Notes: generated by a model not told the origin, from the letters alone. DNA of 64,000 nucleotides from Herpetosiphonaceae bacterium (GCA_026003835.1 BPHZ01000001.1:318001-382000), one strand, 5' to 3'; counted from the first letter of the stretch, positions 27,808 through 37,060 are shown. Numbers and translations: made by a program.

Positions 27808-29380
27808 TCAGGCGCCGACCGACTCCTGTGGCTCCGAGGCAGCCGGCTGCTGTTGCTGTGGGCGCAGCTCGCGCTTGAGGATCTTCCCTGTCGCCGTTTT
27901 TGGAAGCGAGTCGCGGAACTCGATGGTGCGCGGGTATTTGTAAGCGGCTACCCCGCTCCTTGCAGTACTCGATCAGCTCCTCGGCGGTCGCCTGGGCGCC
28001 CGGCTTGAGCGCAACCACGGCGTGAACCTCCTCGCCGAGCCGTTCGTCGGGAACGCCGATCACTGCCACTTCGGCGATGGCCGGGTGGCCGTACAACACC
28101 TCCTCGATCTCGCGTGGGTAGACATTAAAGCCGCCCCTGATGATCATATCTTTGACGCGGTCAACGATGTAGAAGTAGCCGTCCTCATCCATGCGCGCGA
28201 TATCGCCGGTATGAAACCAATCGTTGCGCATGACCTCGGCGGTGGCCTCAGGTCGCTTATAGTAGCCCTTCATGACATTATGGCCGCGGATGACGATCTC
28301 GCCGAGCTCGCCGACGGGCACCTCACGATCCTCCGAGTCGACGACCTTCATCTGGACACCCCAGACGGGCACGCCAATCGAGCCTGGCTTGCGCGGTCGC
28401 TCACGCACATTGAACGAGGCTACCGGCGAGGTTTCCGAGAGTCCATAGCCCTCCAGAATCATACATCCATACTTTTGCTCGAACGCTTTCATCACTTCGA
28501 CAGGCATAGCGGCGCCGCCGGAGACGCAATAGCGCAGGGTTGTGATGTTGAACTGATCAGCGGCGGGGAAGTTGAGCAGGTAGAAGTACATCGTCGGCAC
28601 GCCCGCAAAAAGCGTAACACCATCGCGCTGCATCACTTCCAGCGCCTTCTGCGGCTCGAAGCGCGCCATCATGGTGATCGTCGCGCCGCCGGCGAACGCG
28701 GCGTTCATCACACAGGTTTGACCGAAGGAGTGGAAGAGCGGCAGGGCAGCCAGCAGAACATCGGTTGGCTGGCAATCAAGCAGCCAGCGCGCGGAGAAGA
28801 GCGCATTGAAGAAAAGGTTAAAGTGAGTTAGCTCAGCGCCCTTCGGCCTTCCGGTGGTGCCAGAGGTGTAGAGGATCACGGCGGTATCATCGGGCATGGT
28901 CTGCACCGTATCGAACGTATGGGCAGCCCCGCCGACAAGCTGCATCAGATCCTGTGCCCCTTGCGGCAGCTCGCTGGTGCTGCCGGGCGCCCGGGCGATC
29001 AGCAAGTGACGGCAGGTTTCTACGGCGTTGAAGCCCTGTGCCGCCTCGTTGGCAAACGTCTCCCAGGCTATTAGCGCGACCGAGTCCGAATCTTCAAGGT
29101 GGTATTCAATCTCATAGTGAGTAAAGAGCACATTGAGCGGGACAGCGACGGCGCCGGTCTTAAGGATACCGTAGTAAACCGCGGGGAAGTGGGGCGTATT
29201 CGGCAGCATCATTGCCACCTTATCGCCGCGTTTGACGCCGAGATTTGCAAGAATGTTGGCCACCTTGTTTGCCAGGCCGTTAAGCTCGGCGTAGTTGAAC
29301 CTGAAGTGGTCGAAGATAACGGCGGTGTGTCCGGGGTTTTGGACCGTGCTCATCTCCAGGAGGGTCGCCAGATTCAGCAT
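27808..29380 (-). CDS. long-chain acyl-CoA ligase, frameshifted near its end
   Basis: AMP-dependent ligase with [26 protein letters not shown] and [26 protein letters not shown]. It is intact for about 475 codons. In the CCCC run at 27951-27954 one base is extra; the frame then reads out of phase to 27443 over the antisense of the DUF2085 gene. Deleting one C restores [26 protein letters not shown], with the catalytic Lys, and a stop at 27808. The start ATG follows AAAGGAG. Either a real pseudogene or a sequencing error. It activates fatty acids for the beta-oxidation genes. Confidence 0.88.
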
Positions 29381-29490
29381 TGAACGGCTCCTTTCTACCT
29401 GTCCGGATGAAAAAATTAGGAGGGTATACCTGGCCGGCGCAGCAGATTGGGTTTACGAGGCGCCGTAGGAAGCGGATAGTGCTGGACGCT

Positions 29491-29520
29491 ATTATAGAAA
29501 AGCACATAAGGGCCTGTCAA
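29491..29520 (-). promoter_or_regulatory. promoter of the acyl-CoA ligase gene
   Basis: On the minus strand a perfect TTGACA (29515-29520), 18-bp spacer and perfect TATAAT (29491-29496). A plus-strand TATAAT (29535-29540) faces the aldolase gene, so two promoters are packed into 50 bp; the plus-strand -35 is weak. Confidence 0.75.
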
Positions 29521-29630
29521 CCTTGTGTATCGTGTATAATGGGGGATAAAAGGGAAAACCTTTTCCAATGCTGAGTCGCGGTTCTTCGTGCTCGGCTGTC
29601 GATCGAAGTTTAAGAGTCAAGGAGTGTGGT

Positions 29631-30686
29631 ATGGCGAAAGTCATCATGACCAGGGGCAAGTTTGAAGGGATCCAGGCCTGCGCCAATGAGCGTGGTGTTA
29701 TCGCCGCTGCGGCGATGGACCAGCGTGGATCGCTCAAGAAGGCCATCGCTAAGGCGCGCGGCGTCGACCCCAAGGACCTGCCGGCCGAGTCACTTTCCGA
29801 GTTCAAGACCGCTGTTACCAAAATCCTTACACCCTACGCCAGCGCGATTCTCATGGATCCTGAGTATGGTCTCGACGCGATCAAGCAGCGGGCGTCAGGG
29901 ACGGGAGTTTTGCTGGCCTACGAGAAGACGGGCTACGATGCGACGATACCTGGTCGCCTGCCCGATCTACTTGATGAGTGGTCGGTCTGCCGGCTGGTTG
30001 AGGCGGGCGCCAACGCGATCAAGATTCTCCTCTACTACACGCCATTTGAGGATCAGAAGATCAACGAGATTAAACACGCATTCATTGAGCGCGTGGGCGC
30101 CGAGTGCGCAGCCTACGATGTTCCCTTCTTCCTGGAGCCGGTCGGCTATGATCCTGCCGGCGGCGATGAGAAGGGGCTTGGGTTTGCGCGCCGCAAGCCG
30201 GAGATCGTCACCCGGTATATGGAGGAGTTCTCAAAACCGCGCTACGGCGTGGACGTGTTGAAAGTCGAAGTGCCGGTCAACGTCCAGTATGTTGAGGGGA
30301 TGCGCTCCTTCAAGGGCGGCGAGGCGGCCTACTCACGCGAGGAGGCGAAAGAGCATTTCCGCAAGGCTGCCGCCGCTGCCCGCAAGCCCTTTATCTACCT
30401 CAGCGCGGGCGTGGATAACGACGTCTTTCTTGAGACGCTGGAGCTGGCCGCCGAGGCGGATACGCCTTTCGCCGGCGTTCTATGCGGTCGTGCCACCTGG
30501 AAAGAGGGCATCCCCGAGTATGCTCGTGGTGGCGTCGAGGCGCTGGAGCGTTGGCTCAGCGACCAGGGCGCCAAGAACATCCAGGCGCTCAATGAGGTGC
30601 TCGACCGTGGAGCGAAGCCCTGGTACGACTTCTATGGCGGACGTGATCAGATCGAGATCGTCGATAGTCCACCCCGGCCGCGATAA
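29631..30686 (+). CDS. LacD-like class I aldolase (tagatose/fructose-bisphosphate)
   Basis: 351 residues from ATG 29631, 5 nt after AAGGAGTG. The pattern AAAMDQRGSLKKAI near the start, YGLDAIKQRASGTGVLLAYEKTG (in parts) and the core FFLEPVGYD are those of LacD-type tagatose 1,6-diphosphate aldolases. VDVLKVEVPVN holds the Schiff-base Lys region, and DTPFAGVLCGRATWKEG is the phosphate-binding end. It cleaves ketohexose bisphosphate to dihydroxyacetone phosphate and glyceraldehyde 3-phosphate. No tagatose pathway partners are adjacent, so a glycolytic role is possible. Confidence 0.9.
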   Translation: MAKVIMTRGKFEGIQACANERGVIAAAAMDQRGSLKKAIAKARGVDPKDLPAESLSEFKTAVTKILTPYASAILMDPEYGLDAIKQRASGTGVLLAYEKTGYDATIPGRLPDLLDEWSVCRLVEAGANAIKILLYYTPFEDQKINEIKHAFIERVGAECAAYDVPFFLEPVGYDPAGGDEKGLGFARRKPEIVTRYMEEFSKPRYGVDVLKVEVPVNVQYVEGMRSFKGGEAAYSREEAKEHFRKAAAAARKPFIYLSAGVDNDVFLETLELAAEADTPFAGVLCGRATWKEGIPEYARGGVEALERWLSDQGAKNIQALNEVLDRGAKPWYDFYGGRDQIEIVDSPPRPR

Positions 30687-30718
30687 GCGGAGGGTTCCAG
30701 TACTGGTGTTTTCCTTGT

Positions 30719-30787
30719 GACCACGGAGGTGCGGAGATACAGAGAAGGAACAGAGAATCTCCAAAACCTCTGTGCCTCCGTGGTGTA
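30719..30787. repeat. palindromic intergenic repeat
   Basis: GACCACGGAGGTGCGGAGA on the left answers TCTGTGCCTCCGTGGTG on the right, about 70 bp in all. The pattern (accacggaggc ... cctccgtggt) is a type of dispersed repeat found in many genomes; it may also terminate the aldolase transcript. Confidence 0.7.
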
Positions 30788-30805
30788 CCTACCTTCAAGA
30801 GACCT

Positions 30806-31351
30806 ATGCAGCCCTATGATTACTCACAACGACGCGGCGTTGATCATATCACCTGGGAGCGCTTCGAAGCGCTGACCCGCGAGCTGGCGCTGCAGATCGC
30901 CCCGTTCACTCCCGATCTGATCCTTGGTATTGCTCGCGGCGGGCTCTTCCCCGCAACGCTGCTTTCCTGTCTGCTGCGTCGCGAGCTGTATCCTATCAGG
31001 CTCACACGCCGGTTTCAAGACCAGGTGGTACGCCGGTCGCCGCTGTGGATTATGAAGCCGCCTGATAAAGTGCATGGACGGCGCGTGTTGCTGATCGATG
31101 AGATCGCCGACTCGGGCCAGACACTGGCGATGGCAGCAGATGAAGTGCGGGCCATGGGCGCCGCCGAGGTTCGCACCGCGACACTCTATGCCCATTCCTG
31201 GGCTGATCCGCGGCCGGACTATGTTGCACTGGTCTCCGATGCGCTGATCATCAATCCATGGGACCGTGAAGTGCTTGCCGGGGAAGGGTTCGTCCAGCAT
31301 CCGGAGCTGGTCGAGGCCCTGGAAGCACAACATCCTAAGAAAGATGGATGA
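30806..31351 (+). CDS. phosphoribosyltransferase family protein
   Basis: 181 residues. The PRPP loop RVLLIDEIADSGQT is at about 93-106 and a second conserved region is ILGIARGGLFPA (39-50). It resembles xanthine/guanine-type purine salvage enzymes; the base it uses is not evident. ATG 30806 lies after the palindromic repeat. It overlaps the next gene by 8 bp (ATG before its stop). A second copy of the family lies 2.4 kb away on the other strand, so the two may differ in substrate. Confidence 0.8.
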   Translation: MQPYDYSQRRGVDHITWERFEALTRELALQIAPFTPDLILGIARGGLFPATLLSCLLRRELYPIRLTRRFQDQVVRRSPLWIMKPPDKVHGRRVLLIDEIADSGQTLAMAADEVRAMGAAEVRTATLYAHSWADPRPDYVALVSDALIINPWDREVLAGEGFVQHPELVEALEAQHPKKDG

Positions 31352-31736
31352 GGCTAGACCAGAGTACGAACGTATCTATCGCGTGGTATGCCAGATACCG
31401 CGCGGTGTTGTGACGACCTATGGAGATGTGGCAAAGATCGCCGGGGGCGGTATCGATGCCCGCACTGTCGGCGAGGCTTTGAACGCACTCCCGAAGGACC
31501 GTGCGCAGGAGATTCCCTGGCAGCGGGTTATCAATGCGCGCGGCGGCATCAGTACACGGGGAATGGTACAGCGTACACTGTTGGAGGAGGAGGGGATTGC
31601 CTTCGGTGCTGATGGTCGCACCGATTTGCGCCGCTTTGGCTGGGCCGGCCCATCGCCTGAGTGGTGCGCCGCCAACGGCTGCACTCCTCTTCCTCCGCGC
31701 AGTGATCCGCAGGCCGAGCAGCTCCCACTCTTCTAA
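31344..31736 (+). CDS. alkyltransferase-like protein (MGMT family, no active Cys)
   Basis: 130 residues of the MGMT C-terminal domain, with GVVTTYGDVAKIAG and RTVGEALNALP. The active-site PCHRV reads PWQRV (58-62), Trp in place of the alkyl-accepting Cys, which is the mark of alkyltransferase-like (ATL) proteins that flag alkyl-guanine for nucleotide excision repair. Here the His is Gln as well. The ATG overlaps the phosphoribosyltransferase stop. A long tail (from about 100) is rich in Pro. Confidence 0.9.
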   Translation: MDEARPEYERIYRVVCQIPRGVVTTYGDVAKIAGGGIDARTVGEALNALPKDRAQEIPWQRVINARGGISTRGMVQRTLLEEEGIAFGADGRTDLRRFGWAGPSPEWCAANGCTPLPPRSDPQAEQLPLF

Positions 31737-31789
31737 GCTGGAGCTGCGGCGCTCCCGGCGATCGGCCCCTAATCGAAAGGAGCCGACGC

Positions 31790-32215
31790 ATGCCGATCCG
31801 CATTATGGTCGTCAATGACCAGCAAGAAATGCTGGATCTGTTTCGCGAGATCCTGACCGACGAAGGTTATGAGTTTGTCGGCTTTTCCTATGCCATCCAC
31901 GATATGGATGAGATCGAACGGATTAAGCCCGACCTGATTATCGTGGATTGTATGTTCGGCGAGGAGAAGCCCGGGTGGCAGATGCTTCAGAAACTGAAGC
32001 TGCGCCGGTCAACGGCGACGATACCCGTTGTTCTCTGTACTCATTCTATCCGGGCTGTTCGCGAGATCGAGGGCTACCTGAAGGCAAAGGGGATCACCGT
32101 TATCTTCAAGCCGTTTGAAATTAACGATCTCCTCTCAGCCATCAGGGCCGCTTTGAAACACATTCAGCCCTCGCAATCACCCAACGAGAATCAGGTCGTT
32201 AATACCGATCAATGA
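31790..32215 (+). CDS. single-domain response regulator
   Basis: 141 residues, ATG with AAAGGAG upstream. Receiver fold with the phospho-acceptor Asp in LIIVDCMFGEE, and the conserved Lys in VIFKPFEINDL. The usual early acidic pair is replaced by VVNDQQEM, so only one acidic residue remains, which may weaken Mg binding. No output domain and no kinase are adjacent. Confidence 0.85.
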   Translation: MPIRIMVVNDQQEMLDLFREILTDEGYEFVGFSYAIHDMDEIERIKPDLIIVDCMFGEEKPGWQMLQKLKLRRSTATIPVVLCTHSIRAVREIEGYLKAKGITVIFKPFEINDLLSAIRAALKHIQPSQSPNENQVVNTDQ

Positions 32216-32351
32216 TGGCGCCGCTCTCCTTCATAAATTCGGCGCAGATCCATCCTCATCGGCGCTGATCGTCAGGATCTGGCGATCTCCCCTTGTGTTG
32301 TGGTGTTTTCTCTTTAGCTATTCCCTGCTATCATTGAGCAGGTGCAAGCCA

Positions 32352-32446
32352 GTGGTCAACCACACTGATCGTGATGAGGAAGGAGGAGCTGGAGGGAGGG
32401 ACTACACCCCTCCGAACCCCCATCACGCGGGATGTGGTGGACCACC
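32352..32446. repeat. intergenic palindromic element
   Basis: GTGGTCAACCACACTGATCG...GATGAGGAAGG then GGAGGGAGGGACTACACCCCTCCG then ...GGGATGTGGTGGACCACC. It matches the architecture at 15808 and 23321, with outer GTGGTnnACCAC boxes. Confidence 0.7.
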
Positions 32447-32496
32447 AGGACAGCATGGAACATTTGAAACAGGGCCCGGCCCGCAAAGGAGCACGC

Positions 32497-32892
32497 ATGG
32501 ATATCTCTCCCGGCCTCACGGCTGAGCGACGGCAAGTGGTTACTCCTGAGCAAACTGCGGAGCATCTTGGCAGCGGCAGCGCATCGGTCTTTTCCACGCC
32601 CAGCATGGTGCTGCTGATGGAGCTGACCGCTCTGGCTGCGGTCGATCCACATCTGCCGGAGGGCCAGCAGACCGTGGGGATCGGATTGAGCGTGCGGCAC
32701 CTGGCGCCGACACCGGTTGGCATGCAGGTGCGCTGCAGAGCAGAGCTGCAGGAGGTTAACGGCAGGCGGCTAATATTTCATGTCCAGGTTTGGGATGAGG
32801 TAGAGCTGATCGGCGAGGGAACGCACGAGCGAGCGATTGTCGAGGCACGGCGCTTTCTTGAGCGGGCCGAACAGAAAGGCGCAAGGGAATGA
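32497..32892 (+). CDS. FlK-like acyl-CoA thioesterase
   Basis: 131 residues, ATG 4 nt after AAAGGA. Hotdog fold with VFSTPSMVLLMELTALAAV and TVGIGLSVRHLAPTPVGM, the FlK (fluoroacetyl-CoA thioesterase) family pattern, including Thr, Glu and His candidates for its triad. It probably hydrolyses short acyl-CoA. Upstream in-frame ATGs lie in the palindromic repeat and are rejected. Confidence 0.85.
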   Translation: MDISPGLTAERRQVVTPEQTAEHLGSGSASVFSTPSMVLLMELTALAAVDPHLPEGQQTVGIGLSVRHLAPTPVGMQVRCRAELQEVNGRRLIFHVQVWDEVELIGEGTHERAIVEARRFLERAEQKGARE

Positions 32893-32908
32893 TGGGGGAA
32901 GCCTGGCC

Positions 32909-33724
32909 CTACATCCGCAAAAACCGCTCAAGCGCCTCGGAGAGACTGATAGGCTCGTGCGCAGACCAGCGCTCATAGGCGCGCAGAAACGGCACGATCT
33001 GGAAGGTCGCGGTCATAACCTCGCGTAGGAACAAACGGCCGATGGGCCCGGTTGCCTCCAGGTAGCCGGTATCGTAAAAGCGCCGCGCCACAGCATCAAG
33101 GTCATAGGGGACTGCGTGATGAGTAGCGTGCCAGCCATCCCGCCGCTGTTCAAGAATCAGATACTGGGCCTGAGGGTTGCCGTCGAGGGACAGTCCGACA
33201 GAGCCGGTCGTGAGGATACGGCGTCGCCCCCACAGCCGCACCTGTGGGAGATGGGCATGGGCGCGAACGATCAGCTGCTCCTCAACGCCGCAAAACATTT
33301 CCTCCAGCTGCTCATCGGGCGTATATGCGAGGACCTGATCATAGTCGCTGCGGGCCGAGGCATGCACAATCAGCAGGCCGGGGCTGTCCGGGGGACGGTA
33401 GCTCAACGGCAGAGCGCCGAGCTGCTCCCGCTGCTCGGCGCTCAATTGGGCGACAGTCCAGCGCAGTGGCGCAAACTGCTCGGTGCCCCAATGCGGTGAG
33501 GCATGGGGGCCGCCGAAGTGAGCAACATAGCGCTCATGGTTGCCACGCAGGATGGGGCAGTGGAGGCTACGTGCCAGCTCGTAGCAGCGCCGGGAGTCCG
33601 GCGCTCCATTGACAATATCGCCGGCGATAACGAGCTGATCGACCTGCTGCCTGGCGAGATGCTCCAGGGCCGCTTCGAAGGCAGGCAAGTTGCCGTGGAT
33701 ATCGGAGAGAATCGCCAGCCGCAC
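32909..33724 (-). CDS. metallophosphoesterase
   Basis: 271 residues. Calcineurin-like motifs: LSDIHGN (D8, H10), IAGDIVNG (D36), RGNHERYV, and late His in VHASAR and RAHAHLPQ. It starts at GTG, sharing one base with the stop of the phosphoribosyltransferase upstream on the minus strand, a one-nucleotide TAGTG overlap, so the two are co-translated. The substrate is unknown; the family includes phosphodiesterases and phosphatases. Confidence 0.9.
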   Translation of the reverse strand: MRLAILSDIHGNLPAFEAALEHLARQQVDQLVIAGDIVNGAPDSRRCYELARSLHCPILRGNHERYVAHFGGPHASPHWGTEQFAPLRWTVAQLSAEQREQLGALPLSYRPPDSPGLLIVHASARSDYDQVLAYTPDEQLEEMFCGVEEQLIVRAHAHLPQVRLWGRRRILTTGSVGLSLDGNPQAQYLILEQRRDGWHATHHAVPYDLDAVARRFYDTGYLEATGPIGRLFLREVMTATFQIVPFLRAYERWSAHEPISLSEALERFLRM

Positions 33725-34191
33725 TACTCTTCCTCAGGGGCGTGGAGCTCCCAGGGGTAGACGATCCACTCCTCGGTCTCCTCGGCGTAGTAGTCGGGCC
33801 GGCCCTCTACTCTAGAATGTTGCGGCTTGAAGTGGAGCACGGCGATCTCGGGAGTGGCGCCGGCTGCAAGCAGGCGGCGCTTGACGGCGGCGATGGTTTT
33901 ACCGCTATCCCAGATGTCATCGATGACCAGCAGCCGCTTGCCGTGGACCAGCGGATCGCTGGGGAACTGGAGAAAAACCGGCTTGTCGCGCGTTTCGCCG
34001 ATCCCGGTGTAAAATTGGACGGCGGCGACGAGAATGTTGCGCCAGTTGCGTCGCTGGCTGATCAGGCAGGCCGGGATCATTCCGCCGCGGGTCACGACGA
34101 GCAGCGCATCGTAGCTATCGCCGATCTGGCCCGTTAGCCGCTCAACGAGTTTGTCGATTTCGCTCCAGGAAAGATAGCGTTTCTGTACCAT
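33724..34191 (-). CDS. phosphoribosyltransferase family protein
   Basis: 155 residues. The PRPP loop LLVIDDIWDSGKT is at 87-99 and VVTRGGMIPA at 32-41, as in xanthine-guanine phosphoribosyltransferases. Coupled to the phosphoesterase by a one-base overlap, so both may act in nucleotide salvage or turnover. It is divergent from pyrE, which starts 74 bp away. Confidence 0.85.
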   Translation of the reverse strand: MVQKRYLSWSEIDKLVERLTGQIGDSYDALLVVTRGGMIPACLISQRRNWRNILVAAVQFYTGIGETRDKPVFLQFPSDPLVHGKRLLVIDDIWDSGKTIAAVKRRLLAAGATPEIAVLHFKPQHSRVEGRPDYYAEETEEWIVYPWELHAPEEE

Positions 34192-34264
34192 TGGGACCTC
34201 GCTTTCAACAGAGCTGCTGGCGCTATTCTAACAGATATCGCAGACAACACAGGAAGGAGTACGC

Positions 34265-34903
34265 ATGGAGATAACAGCGCAGGATATCGCTCGCGCGCTG
34301 CTGAACGCCGGCGCCGTAGCGCTGCGGCCGGAGCAGCCATTCCGCTTTGCCTCCGGGATCTTGTCGCCGGTCTACTGCGATAACCGCCTGCTGCTGGGCC
34401 GTGTCGAGCAGCGTCGTCTTGTTGCTCGCGCGCTCGCAAGCGCAGTGCGGCAGGCTTCACAGCCGGTCGATCTGGTGGCGGGGACGGCAACGGCGGGCAT
34501 CGCCTGGGCGGCCTGGATTGCCGAGCAGTTGGAGCTGCCGATGGCCTACGTTCGATCCGGGGCGAAGGCCCACGGCAAGGGCAATCAGATCGAGGGGGGC
34601 GTCAAGGCCGGACAGCGCGCGGCGCTGATCGAAGATACGATAAGCACTGGCGGCAGTTCGCTTGAGGCCGCAGCTGCGCTCCGCAACGCCGGCGTGTACA
34701 TCGCGAGCTGCTGGTGTATCTTCTCTTATCAGATGGCGGAGGCGCTGGCGGGCTTTGAGGCGGCGGGCATCCAGCTCCGCCCGCTGACAACCCTTGAATC
34801 CTTGCTGGGAGTGGCGGTTGATGAGGGCTGGCTCTCACACGAGGGCCGTGAAATCGTCGAGGAGTGGGCGGTTAATCCTCGCGGGTGGCGCGCAGGCTCA
34901 TAG
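34265..34903 (+). CDS. pyrE: orotate phosphoribosyltransferase
   Basis: 212 residues. It has FASGILSPVYCDNR (orotate-binding region), YVRSGAKAHGKGNQIEGG (the flexible loop with catalytic Lys) and the PRPP loop ALIEDTISTGGS. ATG follows AGGAAGGAG. It makes OMP from orotate and PRPP in pyrimidine synthesis. Two other phosphoribosyltransferases are encoded within 3.5 kb. Confidence 0.94.
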   Translation: MEITAQDIARALLNAGAVALRPEQPFRFASGILSPVYCDNRLLLGRVEQRRLVARALASAVRQASQPVDLVAGTATAGIAWAAWIAEQLELPMAYVRSGAKAHGKGNQIEGGVKAGQRAALIEDTISTGGSSLEAAAALRNAGVYIASCWCIFSYQMAEALAGFEAAGIQLRPLTTLESLLGVAVDEGWLSHEGREIVEEWAVNPRGWRAGS

Positions 34904-34980
34904 GGCTTGCTCCCCCGTTGCATACCTGTTTACGACCCGTCGGCCGGGCTGTGTGGTCCGGCCTGGAAAGGAGGAACAAC

Positions 34981-35469
34981 GTGGCTCACAAGGCTATCGG
35001 CTACTTTGAGAAGGAGCGGCAGGCGGTCGAGGCGTTGCTTGCGCAGGTGCCTGAGGAGCGTTGGGCGGCAGTGCGCCGGGAGGATGGATGGACGGCTGTG
35101 GAGATTTTGGGCCATATGGCCGCGGCGACCGATGGGCTGGCCCAGGTTGCCCGCTATACCCTTGAGCATGGACGCCCGTCGTTCAAGGAGCCTTTCGATA
35201 TTGATCGCTTCAACGAGGGCCATCATCGGCGGCATGCGGGGCTCTCTCTGGCTGAGATACGCGCTGAGTGGGAGGCGGCCGCAGGTCGTGTGGCCGATTT
35301 TCTGTCCAGCCTATCGCCGGAGCAGTGGCAGCATCCGGCTTCAACTCCCTGGGGCCTTGGTCAGACGGTCGAGGATGTGATGCTGGCAGCAACCTACCAT
35401 CTTCGCTCGCATCGCCTTGAGCTGGAGGCGCTGCTGCGGCCGAAGGAGAGCGGAGATGCGCATCATTGA
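34981..35469 (+). CDS. DinB-like superfamily protein
   Basis: 162 residues from GTG 34981, 6 nt after AAAGGAGG. The four-helix DinB fold is shown by the metal-ligand His in ILGHMAAATDG and the later AATYHLRSHRLELEAL. Related proteins are metal-dependent thiol-S-transferases or of unknown role. It overlaps the next gene by 14 bp. Confidence 0.85.
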   Translation: MAHKAIGYFEKERQAVEALLAQVPEERWAAVRREDGWTAVEILGHMAAATDGLAQVARYTLEHGRPSFKEPFDIDRFNEGHHRRHAGLSLAEIRAEWEAAAGRVADFLSSLSPEQWQHPASTPWGLGQTVEDVMLAATYHLRSHRLELEALLRPKESGDAHH

Positions 35470-36487
35470 TGCCCACCTGGACATTGCCTGGAACGCTATC
35501 GCGTTGGGACGCGACCCGACGCTGCCGATTGCGGAGTCGCGCCGTCGTGAGGAGGGGTCGCCGCTTGCCGAGCGCGAGGGCGAAGTGACGGTCAGCCTGG
35601 CGGAGCTACGCTCCGCCGGCGCCGCGATCGTCTTTGCAACCCTCTTCGTCCTGCCGGAGGGAGTTGAGTCCACACTGGAGGCGATCGCCTACTCAACACC
35701 TGAGCAGGCGCACGAGCAGGCGCTGGCGCATCTCGAATACTACCGCAATCTTGAGCAGCGCGGAATCGTGCAGATCGTAACCAGCCGGCAGAGCTTGCAT
35801 GACGTCACTGAGCATGGCGCTCTGGGGTTGGTGCTGCTGATGGAGGGCGCCGATCCCATCCGTACCCCGGAGGAACTGAGTTTTTGGTATGAGGCTGGCG
35901 TGCGCATCGTTGGCCCTGCTTGGCAGGCGACCCGCTACTGCGGCGGCACCAATGCGCCTGGCCCGCTCACTGCCCTAGGCCGTGAGCTGCTGGCTGAGAT
36001 GGATCGGCGCTCGCTGGCGCTTGATCTGAGCCATATGGCCGAGGAGAGCTTTTGGCAAGCGCTGGAGCTGTTTCAAGGCCCGGTGATCGCTTCTCACTCC
36101 AACTGCCGGACGTTTATACCGACCGATCGGCATCTGAGCGATGCGATGATCCGGGCAATCGTCGAGCGCGATGGTGTCATCGGCGTGTTGCCCTACAACG
36201 GCTTTCTGGTCGCCGAGTGGGATGGATGCAAGGACTCCGTCGGCCTGGAGGATGTGCTGCGACACATCGAGCATATCTGCTCTGTCGCCGGCGATAGGCT
36301 CCACGTTGGCATCGGATCGGATTTCGACGGCGGCTTCGGGCGGCAGGGCATCCCGCGAGAGTTTGACAGCTGGGCTGACCTGGCCCTGCTCGCCCAAGGG
36401 CTATCCTCTGCCGGCTGGAGCGAGCAGGAGGTTGCGGGATTCATGGGCGGCAACTGGCTACGCTGGTTAGAGCGTGTTCTGCCGTAA
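35456..36487 (+). CDS. membrane dipeptidase family (M19) peptidase
   Basis: 343 residues from ATG 35456, preceded by AAGGAGAG. The zinc ligands of the renal-dipeptidase family appear in order: HLD near residue 6, the bridging Glu in LLMEGADPI, His in DLSHMAEESF and SHSNCR, and Asp in IGSDFDGGFG. It hydrolyses dipeptides (L,D or L,L). The overlap with the DinB gene suggests one transcript. Confidence 0.93.
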   Translation: MRIIDAHLDIAWNAIALGRDPTLPIAESRRREEGSPLAEREGEVTVSLAELRSAGAAIVFATLFVLPEGVESTLEAIAYSTPEQAHEQALAHLEYYRNLEQRGIVQIVTSRQSLHDVTEHGALGLVLLMEGADPIRTPEELSFWYEAGVRIVGPAWQATRYCGGTNAPGPLTALGRELLAEMDRRSLALDLSHMAEESFWQALELFQGPVIASHSNCRTFIPTDRHLSDAMIRAIVERDGVIGVLPYNGFLVAEWDGCKDSVGLEDVLRHIEHICSVAGDRLHVGIGSDFDGGFGRQGIPREFDSWADLALLAQGLSSAGWSEQEVAGFMGGNWLRWLERVLP

Positions 36488-36598
36488 TGGAGTTTCAACC
36501 TGGTCCTGGGGATACGTTTGCCGGGCATACGAGGAGTCGAGCGTGCCCGGGTAAGAGGGGCACTGAGGATAGGGATCGCTGATACGCTGTGTCACGCG

Positions 36599-36931
36599 CT
36601 AGAACATCCCGCGCCGAAGCTGCTGTGGATCGGAGATTGCGCCGCCGTAACGGCTCACGAGGATATTCAACACAATGCGCAGCCGCGCCAGATCGTTGGG
36701 GCTATTACCGCGGGTGGTGGTATCCACGACCGCTTCCCCGCAGCCGCAGTCTCCAGCGTGGTAGACAACGCGAACATCGAAGTCATTCGCGCCGAAGACA
36801 TGCATTGGATAGTTCCAGCGCTCGTCTGCCGGCAGCGTGTGGCGGTAGCAGAAGCCGAGATGTGTCAACACCTGCGTCATCTCGTCCAGCGACGGAGTGG
36901 AGTCTAAGTAGGCAAACAATGTCATACTCAT
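36599..36931 (-). CDS. hypothetical protein
   Basis: 110 residues of no family that I recognise. The sequence (FAYLDSTPSLDEMTQVL...YPMHVFGANDFDVRVVYHAGDCGCGEAVVDTTT) suggests an alpha/beta fold; CGCG is a possible metal or redox site. The start ATG has AAAGGT about 15 bp upstream; a second ATG two codons in is equally possible. It is on its own strand between the peptidase and a dehydrogenase. Confidence 0.65.
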   Translation of the reverse strand: MSMTLFAYLDSTPSLDEMTQVLTHLGFCYRHTLPADERWNYPMHVFGANDFDVRVVYHAGDCGCGEAVVDTTTRGNSPNDLARLRIVLNILVSRYGGAISDPQQLRRGMF

Positions 36932-37060
36932 ACTGTCCGGACCTTTCTAACCGAAAAACAGACTCTCTGGCCGTCATTAGAAGGAGGCCAGTTGGCAGCA
37001 AGCGTCCCTGCTCGACTCCATTTACGTCTTGCAGAAGATGTGCAGGGGGTCGTTAAGAGG

